Below the pieces are notes generated by a model that made no database searches, was not told the DNA's origin, and saw only the letters and a program-made list of their open reading frames with translations. A stretch of DNA of 64,000 bases from Centropus unirufus (taxonomy: Eukaryota > Chordata > Aves > Cuculiformes > Centropidae), in contig VYZI01000126.1 of the NCBI GenBank assembly GCA_013397695.1, positions 620,001 through 684,000 on the forward strand. The letters run 5' to 3'. Within the stretch, counting starts at the first letter, position 1; the number at the start of each line of letters is the position of its first letter. Position numbers and translations under genes: made by a program. This document shows positions 47,141-58,560 of this stretch, one piece after another.

Positions 47141-50100
47141 GGAAGGACAGCTGTTGTTGGTGATGGTGGAACTGGGAAAATCATTCAGGTGGAACTTAGG
47201 TAGTGCTGCCACATGACCAAAATAATACCTTGTAGTGAAAGCAAGCAATCAAACAGATTGGATTAAAAAAAAAAAAGACAGGGAAAGAGAAAGAGTACGC
47301 TTTTATTAGTGATAACAGTAAACCAGCATTTTAGAATAAAAATGTGTATTTTGAATTAACAAACAATGAAGAAAATTTTGAACTGGTACTTTCCAAAACA
47401 TCAAGATAAATTAACTCACAACAAATCCAGGGTAGTCACCAATTTAGGACATTGCAAATCCTTACTTGGAAAGACTTCAAATGCATTTTGAAATTTCAAG
47501 TTTTATCTGATTTTCATTTTCTGCTGTTCACTGCTGTCAATAAAAATTAAGGATACTTAGTAATTACCAGAAGATGCCCAACAATCTGAAGGATTGGCAC
47601 AATAGCAAACTCTCTGAGATTTTGGGCATCTGGACAAAGATTTGTAGCTGAACACCCATCAGAAGTATGGTCTTTTGCCTAAGATAGGAATAATTTGAAA
47701 GCTCTGGAAATTTATAATCCATATATCGAGCATACACAATACAACCATAGACCACAAAAATTACTACACCATGAAAAAGGTAAATATTAGTGAGACAGAA
47801 GCAAGATCATATTTTATTCTGTGTTTGTGATGTATCCGTGTTATCTGGGCCCTACATTCCTGTTTGATGTCTTCATTGTTATTGCAATAAAAATAATAAT
47901 AAGGGAATTAACTCCAGATAATTGAATAAGAAGGGAACAATACTTTCAAACTAATTTAAACAATCCAAACTAATACATATTACATCTGAGAACTGCAGTT
48001 AAAAATACTTGACAAGGATCTAGTCACATAAACAAAAAACCAGTTCAGAATAGCCATTACATTTTGTAGACTCATTAGTAAATAATTCTACTGTTTTCAC
48101 AAAAATATGTATGCCTACATATAGGTGTATGAATAAATGATCTATACTAATGAAAGACTTCAATGCAGCTGAAAAGATTAAAACTTTCTATTTCTAATAT
48201 AATGAATCTGCATTTCCAAAATCTATGCTTGTTTGTTATTAACAAATTGTTCAAATTTTTTAAAAAATCATTTTTACATATACATCCAAGCTTTGGAATG
48301 TTCCTAATGTTTTTGCAAACTGGTGTATAGAGAAATTTAGGCAAGCAAATTCTCTACCAATGTTCTGAAAATGTTATTCTATCAGTGGTCATTAATGAGC
48401 AAGTTTATTACAAATCTTTATTACAAAATCGTTGTGGAAAAAATCAGGATGATTTAAGACAGCTGCCTTGTAGCAGACCCTGACTTTTGTGGATCACCCT
48501 ATGCATTAAACGGAAGAAAAAGTTCAGCTTGACCACTATAGTTAAATTTAAGAAGTGGGGAGACTGCAACGTTTTGATGAAGGTGGAAGCAGTGAAGGTT
48601 TATATTTATGAATCATTATTTGTTTTTCTCTGATGACAATTATTCAAGCTATCCACTAGCTTGCCAACAAAAAAAAAATTAGCAATAGCACTATTGTACG
48701 AGCAAACTTAAAGACACCCTCTCTCATTATAATTCTTCACATATTACCAAGACCAGTCAGTATTTATCACCAATTACATTTATGGCACCTGTCAAAATGC
48801 TTTAAATGGCTTTTTCTAGCAAGAGACTCACCAAAAATTATTAAGAAGGATTTCTATATGTGATACATTTCCCTTTACTACAGCACATGCTTGAGAGACC
48901 TGATTACTGGTAAAGCACAGATAAAAGCTATAACAGAATGGTGGTCAAACAAGCGGAGCCTATAAAGTATGCACTCCTCTTTTGTTTGCTGCTATACAAA
49001 AAGTGAATAGACAAGCCCTTTTGCAAACTTGCAGAGAACCAACTTTCTCCCTACCCCCCACTCCTGGGAATAAGCCATTTTAATTATTGAAGTTTTTTTG
49101 TTTAATCTTCCACCAACAAGTAATATGAATATTTTATACAACACTGATGAATGCTTAACTAATACAGTTCTTCATACAAATGCAAACTTCCTTTTTACTG
49201 GCCTCTGGTGACTATGCATCTAGTGCCAGAGTGGCATCATTCAGCTCCAGTTGCTATAGCATTTTCAAGAACCTCTCTGTTCTTGTCATAAATTATCTTT
49301 AAGTGAAAAAAGCTCCAAGGAGGTCTGCAGGAAACTGTATCAAATAATGAATTTCTAAGCTGTGGTAGAAAACACTCATCTTACTTATATTCTTCTCCCA
49401 TCGATTGTTTAGTGACCCTTCTTTGGGATACAGATGAGCATAACCCTGAAAAATGTTTGTGTTGTCTTTCTCTTGCTGGCAGCCTGCAGCCTGCATGATC
49501 TAATAAATATTGGCAGGACCAAATGAAATAATATAGAAGAGCTTCTCTTCTTTAAAGTCCATAGACCAAGAGACTCTTGTCACTTGTTAATATCTCCATC
49601 AAACAGTGAAGTGTTAACATATGTGATACGACCACGCAATCAAGTAAGGACCGATTTGTTGACTAATTAAACCAACACAACAAGCTCTTTAGCACCTACA
49701 AGTGACAAGTTTAGAGCAGGCAAGTGGAAACTCTCAATTGAGTCCCCTTTTATGAGACTATCATGCCAAATTCAATTCTGACTGAGTAGTATTTGAATGT
49801 ACTTGACTTCCACTATGTGCTGACATGCTTACAATAATTCATCATGTGTGACAATAGCCCAATATTAGAGATTTATGATATATACAAAACAGTTACAAAT
49901 GAAATGTAGCCCTAACATGTGTCTGCTTTACTTATCCACAGCCTATTGATATTATAATTAATGGTCAATTACTTAGGGATAGAGAATAGAAAATAGTCAT
50001 TACCAGTTTCAGTCATCATCTGTTTTTGGCAAATTCTGGAAGTAAATGAACCATTTTCATAGTGTTTGGCGGTTGCTGGAAAGTACACTGTTGCTCACTG

Positions 50101-52386
50101 CAAGAAGAATAGGTTTGATATCTGTTCTGCAATTCAAGAGTTATTTTAGGATTGTAATATTTCTTTTATTATCATCATAATGTAGGCAAGTTTAGAAAAG
50201 TGTATCTGAGAAGAAAAAAGATAGCGAACATTGTATATGAATATTTTAGAAAGATTGCTAGCACTGGCCAATTTTACACACAGACACACACACAAGAGCA
50301 ACCCCAAACCAATTTAGAAATGTAAATTCAAATCCAAATTCCTTTAAGCGGAAAAAAAAGCATGAAAGCGAGCACTTTCTGTTAATCTTTCACAGTTTTA
50401 GATCCTGCTTTAATATTGATAATGCGGGTATAATAGTCCAGTTTAAGGAGGATTTCAAGCTACAGTGAATCACTTTTAGGTCACTGAATGTGCAAACAAT
50501 TATGAATGCTTTCCTTTTAAATTTGAATAATTCCATTAAAATCAGTGGGGCTATTTTTGCGCTAAAAATTATAATTACATATATATTTATGCATTGCAGT
50601 ATTTGGACCCTTGTCTTCAAAAAGCAGCCACCAAAGGCCCAGACACTTCCAGGTTATTGGAGAGCTCATTCCAAGGTTCGGCCTCCTTCTTGATAGACTT
50701 TCACCCCTAAGGGGACAAAAGGCTTTCCATGCTCAGGACCAAGTCAGATGCTGAGGAAAGTATTTTCGAGAATGAACCAGCCAATTTTCACCTTCCTAAG
50801 TTCCCAAGGAGGAGAATGTGAAGGAGATGCACTTTCCTGGCCCACCTGTTGAATCCAGTTGGTGAGCCAGAGAAAACACCTCCCTTAGCTCAGGGTCTTC
50901 CAACTGTAAACCTTCTCTTGAATTAGGTCACAAAGACAATGCACCCTCAGGGGTCTGGTTTAAAGGAAACCACACATTTTATGACACAAACGCTTTGATA
51001 ATTGCTCAAGCATGGAAATGAAGCCAGGACGTAAAACAAGGAACTCAGAATAGAAATAACCTGGCAACTGTCTCCATATTAGAGACATATTTTACCACTG
51101 GCCTGACATCGAGGGCATATTTTAAACAGATGGTTGCAGTAACACAAGAACAATACAGGTAATCTGTTGGTTTGCACGTTGGCTTGTCTTTGCTTAAAAG
51201 AAAAGGGGAAGAATGAGAAATAACCTTGGATTTATATTGAGAAAATTGCTCTAATTGTTAATTTCAGCACTAATGTTTGCACGGCACTTTGACATCATCA
51301 GCTGGAAGAACTGCAGAATAGTTTTTCTGCCTCAGAAACCAGCAGTGACAAAAGGAGCTCTTTACAACAGCAGGGGATAATAATTATAGTGGTCCCTTCT
51401 ATAGATTACTGCTAAGCATCTATTACCAACCAAACTTTTAATATGAATTTTTAATGTCTTTGAGAGTATAACATTTTGTCCCTAGATGGAAGCGTATTTT
51501 TTTAACATCCCCAATTTACTACAAAATTATATCCAAATATGTAAATATCCCAATTCATCAAACATCTCAAGATAAATTGTCAGAATTTTATATAATAATG
51601 ATCTGGAATCTAGATAAGTATATTTTATTTCAGAAGTGCAGTCATTCATAGATGGAAAAGAAAAGCTTTGATTCAGTTCTCAGTGATACTGATGCAAACA
51701 GCGAGCAATAATATAACACTGAACTCATGCAATTTATCTCCAGGTTTAACATGCAAATTACTTTATATATTTTATTACCTAAAAGCCTAAAAGCATTAAA
51801 TAAAAATACAATTATTTTAGTAACCTTAAAGGAGATGAGATCTTATAGACTTGTGTTTATATCTGCATCTCCAGAGGAATTAATGCAATTTCAACAAAAG
51901 AATTGTATCACATTGAGTTGTTTCTTAAAATGCCATTGAAATGAAAGAGGTTCACAAAGAATTGATTAAATTTAAGTGGAAGAAACACAATGAGCAAAAT
52001 TCATCGCTGGTGTAATTCTGTTGTTTCCTGCAGTTCCACCATGAATGGATAGGGCCCATGACAGTTTGAGCTTTTACTGCACTTCGGCAACTGAATTAGC
52101 TCAATTAAAATCTTTAAATTGTAAAAAAACCCCAACAACCAAAATTCCAATTGCCACCCACATAATAATACAAACAAAACTGAATTAAAGCAAAATACAC
52201 TGAAAGAATGTTAAGAATTTCATTTGCTAAGATGAGATCATCTAAGGAGGAAGCTCCACCATTAATGTGTGCTGTGGTCAGTATTGATTTTGTAGGTCAC
52301 ATCAGAAGTGTTTCAAATCAGTCTAAGGACACCATGTTCACAATAAAGCTACTGGTGGTAGCTTTGAAACAAGCCTAATGTCTACT
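47141..52386. other. Gene-free stretch
   Basis: No coding exon, RNA gene or clear repeat is supported over this AT-rich interval. Open frames are under 95 codons. A short (CA)n-like tract occurs at 50278-50293. Repeat-free segments around 49600-50100 and 51100-51400 contain scattered ATTA cores and could be regulatory, but nothing singles them out. Confidence 0.45.
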
Positions 52387-52486
52387 CTTTTTTTCTTTTT
52401 CTTTTTCTTTTTCTTTTTCTTTTTCTTTTTCTTTTTCTTTTTCTTTTTCTTTTTCTTTTTCTTTTTCTTTTTCTTTTTCTTTCTTC
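52387..52486 (+). repeat. (CTTTTT)n hexanucleotide array
   Basis: Fourteen uninterrupted CTTTTT units at 52395-52478 lie between a slightly irregular start (C then seven T at 52387) and a CTTCTTCG end. The reverse strand reads (AAAAAG)n. The absence of interruptions suggests recent expansion and likely length polymorphism. Phe-rich or Lys-rich open frames across it are artefacts. It is a pure homopyrimidine/homopurine tract. Confidence 0.97.
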
Positions 52487-55400
52487 GATTTAGGGTCAAA
52501 GGGGTAGGGGTCCATGATAGACTTTTAACCAAGTTCTTAAACCTGTTCCTGAAGATCATTTCTAAAAGACACTGAAATAAACAGCAACTACAGATAGCCA
52601 TTTAATGGGCTAGCCATTTAATTTCTTTTCATTTAATTTCTTTCTCACATGTAAGACCCATCAGTTGCAGCACCAACTGAACAGATCGATCAGCATACCT
52701 AGCTACACTCTGTAGGATTTGTTTACGGAGGTACACATATGTTCAGTGTGTGAAGCTATTTTGAAATACAGCTAACATTAGAGTTTACTGCACTGAACCT
52801 GTATTTTTCATGAACATTAATATACCTTTCCCTGTCCCTAGCAGCTCAGAATTGTTCAAAGTTATATTTTTAAAGGGACCTAACCACTACTGAAATTAAT
52901 TTAACCTACATCTTTCTATCTCATACAAAAGTAGGAACCTACTTCCATTGCAATGGAGTTTTGATGCTAACTTCATCAGCATGTTTTCAGTAATCATACA
53001 AATAGCTGCATTCAGGTGCTTATTCATGTAGACACGATAACTGGGAGGCCAGAAAAGCTTCCAAAAGGAAGCTAACATACTAGGAGAAGCCTTTTGGATT
53101 TCTTTTAAAACTAAGTCAGCAGATCACTTAGTTTGTAGATATATTAGACTAGAATGTGAAAGCCTCAGAGAAAGAAATAGTTCTGTGAATATCAGAATTA
53201 GGAAACCTGGCTTTATGGTCTCCTGTGTTAGCCTTGATGTCTCGTGGCTTGATAGCTAATATCACATCACGTTCTTACTGGGAATGAGAATGCTTTAATT
53301 TTACATCCTTGTCCAGCTGCCTACTTCCATGTATCTCCTACTCAGCTTGAATCTGAAATGTCTCTTTCAAGAATTCCAATATTTCTGTATAATTACACTG
53401 AAATTATATTACACATTGAGGAATCCCAAAAGGGAGTCAGGAGTAGCAGGGGGAAAGGCACAGCAATTAGACAACCCATTTTCACCTTTAGAAAAAAAAA
53501 ACTATAAAAGAACCCCATATTATTTGGGCTTCCCAGGACCTCAAAAAGTCCATTTCTTTCACTCTTAAGCAACAGAGTTGGGTCAATATTGGCATATTTT
53601 TAAATTATTTTCATAGAAATACTTAAAAGGGACTACACATTGGAGAAATTATTTAACCCACTTTCAATACATCATACAGAGATGTCCTGTGGAGTGGAAA
53701 AGCTGCAAGATTATAGTGTATACTGAAAGTACATACATATCTGTGTCTGCGATTTTCCTGGAATTTTGTATTTAAATTGAGACTTTTTGTGCTCTTGGGA
53801 TAATCTCAGGAATGAAGAACCGTATTAACACAGTCATTCCTGAAAGGATGTACTGCCCCATAGTTTTGAAAGTATGATGATCTTTACCTTTAAAAGACAG
53901 AGCATTTGAGTATGATCACATTTGTATCCAGTAAAGCTTAATCAGAGTACGCTCATATTAGATCTGGACCATACTTTGTACTTATACTCCCAACTTGACT
54001 TAAAAATATTGTGTAGTCTGTTTTATTTAAACTCCATATAAAAAGAAAAAATATGTCAAATGCTATTTTTTTAATACTATGTTTAAATTCATAGTGCCTT
54101 CTGGTTGTAGAATTCCCTTGTTCTGTTTACATGAATTCTGTACTTTGACAATAGATTGATTTCAATGAAATTATACCTGTTTTCCTTAAATAAATATTTC
54201 TAATTGACTAAGTTGGCAGACACCACCAGGGGCTGGTGAATGGGTAAAACTAAAGATATTAGATCAAACTATTTGTGATTTCTATTACTTATAAGATGCC
54301 AGTTTGAGGATGTGAACCTTTCATACGCTAATTTGTGAGCATATTGGACAGCTCTGCCTCAGAAATTGGCAAGTGTCACTAGAAGAGTTTTAGCTGTTGA
54401 ATTTTAGTGCGTTGCGAACAATTCTCTCAGAGCCCTAAATATCTTGAATATCTGCCTGCATCCTCACCTTACTCTCTCTTCCCTTCCCAACATTCTAATT
54501 TTTCTCATACTCCCACATAGTAACATTGCACTTCGGTCAATGTGGAGCAGTTTTAAAACTCAGGTCTGCACTTGGGACAAATTAAAAAGAAGTAAAGATG
54601 TGGTAACTCATAATGACACAACTCAATTCAGTTGGCCATTCAAACCACCTATTTGCTCTGCCTTTCTGTATTCTTATACACCGTGGTGTGTACCATTAAT
54701 GCCAGTGACATCCCACGGGAATGCTGCAGCATGAGTTCTTGCCTGCCTTAAAGTCAAAAGTAGAAAGGCATTTGACTTAAATGGTGGCTAATGTCTCTCT
54801 CAGCAGTTTAGCTCCACTCATTGAGACCCTAATCCACTGCAAGTCATGGCAGCCCTGTCAGTTTGAATGGAGTTTGTCTAACTTGTAGATGTGGTCTAAA
54901 CCCATGTCAGTGGGCTACCTGTAATCCGTTAAGCTAACTATGCATACAAGTTTTGAAGACTAGCACCTGGGAGGAAATGTTCTGCAGAGAGAATTGGTCT
55001 TGATCCGCTTTAGCCCATATTAATACAACTGTGATTTAATTTACATAAATAAAGTGATCACAGCAACTGTGGGTTCCAAACACCATGTCTGTAACAATTT
55101 CACTTTCTGAGGTGTCATCCCCATTGCTTTGTTTAGGCATATCAGGAAAGGAGGTCAAAGATAAACTTTCAGACAGCAAATTTACGACGTAAGCATTCAA
55201 TCTTTTCTGCTTCATTGTTACAGCAGAACAAGAAGTTAAGCTTTGTCAGAAGGGAATGGGAACATATGTGTGTGGTTACACCTTACAACAGATCAGTAAG
55301 ATTTGCCAGTGACATCCCCCAGCACCTGCAGAGATGCTTCATTCAGTAAGCTTCAGCTCACTCCTGCCTTTGGAAAATAAATACTACTCATATAACTAAC

Positions 55401-58029
55401 AACCAGAATGATATTTGATGGGCTGTGGTTCTGTGCCTGTTTTGTTTGGATTAGTAGGACCTTGAAACTGAATAGCAGAATTCCAGTAGCTGAGTATTTT
55501 TTTTTTTCAGCTAAGCTCAAGTTTAAAACCCTTCACCTCTGGAATCCTGAGCTGAAATATTATTTATGCCACCAATGAAAATGAGTACAGTGACACGAAC
55601 CTGTCAGTATGTAGGCTGAGATTACAAAGCCTTCCCTTTCTTCAGTTGGATTGTTGATTTCTGTTTAAGCAAAGGCCAAGGACTTCAACAGCAGGGATGT
55701 CTAAACCCAAGACTCAGGTTCATCAGAATAACTGGAGGAGATTCAACAGTTTCCATCTCTAAAAAAGGGTGTTAGAGTTCATGAGATGAAGAAGCCAATG
55801 TAGTATTGTAATCTACAAAACAATTAACTTTCAGGCTTCAGTAGTGCAAAACACTTAAATATGTGCTGCTACTGAGAGAAAAATCTGAGAAATTAATGTG
55901 GACTTTCTATCCTTTATAATGTATCTTGTTCTTGCAGTACTATCTCTCCATTTTGTAAATAGAAAGTGAGACAGAGGTTTATGGATCTGTGTCTGCATAC
56001 AACAGTAAGCAAATATAGTGGTATCAGACATTACTTATCCCATCTATTTGCCCTCCTCCTTTGCCAGAGGCTGATGCCACCTCTGCAGGAAGAAAGAGGT
56101 TTGAATCAAATATGTGCTCATTCCCCAGCTGCTGCACTTCATAGTCCAGACTTAGGGCAAGCTTCAACAGTCCTGAAGTTAAGACACAAAGCTGTGAACT
56201 AGAATAGGTGAGGTACAGCCACATATTCTTTTTGCCATTTCTTGTCAGGATTAGTTACCTGCAGGAGAGGGGTGAGGAAGGGAGCTCAAGGTGGTGATGC
56301 ATATATCTGCCCCAGCAATATTTACCAAAACTTACTCCCAGAGCTTGAAGATCTTAGTCTGACAGCTTGAAGATGTCACTCTACAAAGGACACTATGACT
56401 CCCACAAAGCCCAGGATTAATATCCTAAAACACCTTGTTTGTCTCTAAAGGTGCCTGATTTTCTGGGTTTGTAAGTGCTGGATTGCCCAGTATATCCATA
56501 TTGATAAAGGAAAACTACTCTGTATTTTTGCCATCTCCTGAGACTTATCAGGATCTACAAAGTAACAGTCATCCCTGGATCTTGTTCATATGCATCTCAT
56601 AGAGCCCACTAATTCGAGTAAGGTCTGCATAAACATAGACAGGAAAGAATACAGTGCCCTTCATAATACCTTCATAACACAGAGGAGTAGGCAGAGGATT
56701 CTGATACACTATGGGAGATTTTTATCCATGCTCTTTCCCAGCTGAAGACTTGGAAAGTTCATCTCAAAATACCAGAATACTGTAGCTTGTTCTGGGCTTG
56801 GAGATCTCTCTCCATCCTGCAGAGCTGTGATGGATGGCCACCAGAGCAGCACATAAAATGACAAGATGCAATTCTTCAGCTCAGTTGACAGGGCAACATG
56901 AATGGGGGAGGAAGGTAAGTAGTTGGGTTTTGATACCTCCTCTGTTTATTACTTATGTATTTTGCACAAGGAATTTACTGAACAAAACAAGTGTATTTTG
57001 TGAATGACTTTCAGTGATTTTCCTGAAGTCACAAGAGAAAGTTATGATGGACCTCAATAGAAAGTGCTCCAGCTCAGTTAACGCCCCAACCAGTGGGTTG
57101 TGTTTTCTTTCTGAGTAAGTTTTTTTCACATCAAGACTATTCAGTAACATGAATATTTCCCAGAGTATGGCGAGCAGCTTCCAAGATAAAGCCCTTACTT
57201 CCTAAAGTGTAGCTAGAAAAGAAGAAAAAAAAAAAAAACAAGCCAGCATCTTGTTTATCAAACCAGTATCAGGGCTGGCAGAAGACACAGACTGTGGTCT
57301 CAGTTCTGCAAAGTAATTCGTCCATCTGCAGGATTAGTGATTAAATCCCCAGTTGTTGAGAATCGGCCTGTCCTAGGTGAAGATAAAGAAAAATAGGATT
57401 TCTTACTTTGAAGCAGAACATTAGAGAGCAGGCTGAGAGGTAGGGGTGCAATTTTGAGCAAGGCGAAAGGAACAAACCACACAGTTTCTCTCATTCCGGA
57501 AAGTAATATCAAGACTATTTTTGGTATTTTGAGACCCTGCCTAAACTCATGTGGGAAGACTGCTGTATGCCTATGCATATGCATATTCCATTTGGCAATT
57601 CACTACGGCACAGAGCCACCTACTAAATAATAGAACTTAAAAATGGAAAATCAAATGACAGAAAAAGCTATTTCCAGGTATTTAGTCAAAGGGAGGATCA
57701 TAGTACAAACCTCAAGTCAGACCCAGCGCGCAACTCTGGCTGAACTGTCACTCTACAGCGGGTTTCAAACATCTGCATGACTTTGACTGAAATACCATGA
57801 ATAATTTATAATAGAAAAAAGAATTTAAGAAAAATAGATTCTTTAAAAAAATTAATACCCCACAGTATTTACCTGGCTTCATATTTATTAGAGAGGTTCT
57901 CTACAGTAAAAAATCACTGATTTTAGGAACCTTTGGGGAGGTTTCTTTTTAAAAATTAACATTTCAGCTTGATATTATTTTAGTATTTACCACTCGGTAT
58001 TGTCTTAGATGTCATCTTGGCAAAGGGCT
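52487..58029. other. Gene-free stretch
   Basis: No coding exon is supported; frames are under 97 codons. Local items are a short duplication TAGCCATTTAAT at 52595-52606 and 52611-52622, a 12-bp palindrome ATGCTGCAGCAT at 54721-54732, an A-run at 57225-57238, and the POU-type palindrome at 57573-57584. Confidence 0.45.
57573..57584. promoter_or_regulatory. Perfect MORE motif (POU dimer site)
   Basis: ATGCATATGCAT is exactly the 'more palindromic Oct factor recognition element', bound by homodimers or heterodimers of POU proteins such as Oct-1, Oct-4 and POU3 members. The palindrome extends one base each way (TATGCATATGCATA). It lies about 450 bases before a candidate enhancer-like block. The match is exact and occupancy is inferred. 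Confidence 0.45.
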
Positions 58030-58560
58030 CCTAAACAACTGCCACTTTTAGCACTGCTGCCAAAAGGCCCCCTTTCACAATAAAGCATGCTGTGCTTTGG
58101 CAGGAAATCAATAAAGTGAAAATCTGTTCTCATCATCCATACATTTACCATCACAATCAACAATCAAAGGCAAGACCTGGGTTCTTTATCCACAGGCTCC
58201 AGCCTCCCAATTTTCTGCTATGAAAGGCAGCATAAATTAGAACCCTTGGTTCCTGTTAGCTGGGCTTAATGGGTATGATTTATGAACCATTAAATGAGGT
58301 TATGTAAATTGATCCTTAGCAGAATGCTAGCACACAGGTGACAGGTGCAGTACATTTGAATGATGAGTCCACAAGGGTTCTGTACAAATCAGATTTCAGT
58401 GACATTCAGTTTTAGGAAGGAGAAATATGTTGTCAACAAGGAAGTGATTTAAATAGTGCCCTGGGTTTGTCAGCAATTACGCTTTTCTTCTTAATTGCTG
58501 CAAACTATATAAATTCTAATAGGAAATAAATTACTGATTTACCAGTTAATGACAAGGGGG
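58030..58560. promoter_or_regulatory. Candidate enhancer-like conserved noncoding element
   Basis: About 500 bases without repeats or reading frames carry a varied set of motifs. There is a TCF/LEF-type ATCAAAG at 58163-58169, paired CAGGTG E-boxes at 58335-58340 and 58342-58347, ATTAAATGAGG near 58291, and a long inverted repeat at 58465-58505 whose arms end in CAGCAATTA. TTAATTGC and AAATTACTGATTTACC follow. This mix and the lack of low-complexity sequence resemble deeply conserved developmental enhancers. Conservation has not been tested. Confidence 0.35.

Noticed and set aside
52338..52601. Poly-Lys / poly-Phe open frames
   Set aside because: Translation of the (CTTTTT)n array.
56866..56914. 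Exon-like segment between CTTCAGCTCAG and AAGGTAAGTAG
   Set aside because: Acceptor tract is weak and the intervening 30 bases show nothing coding. Too likely by chance.
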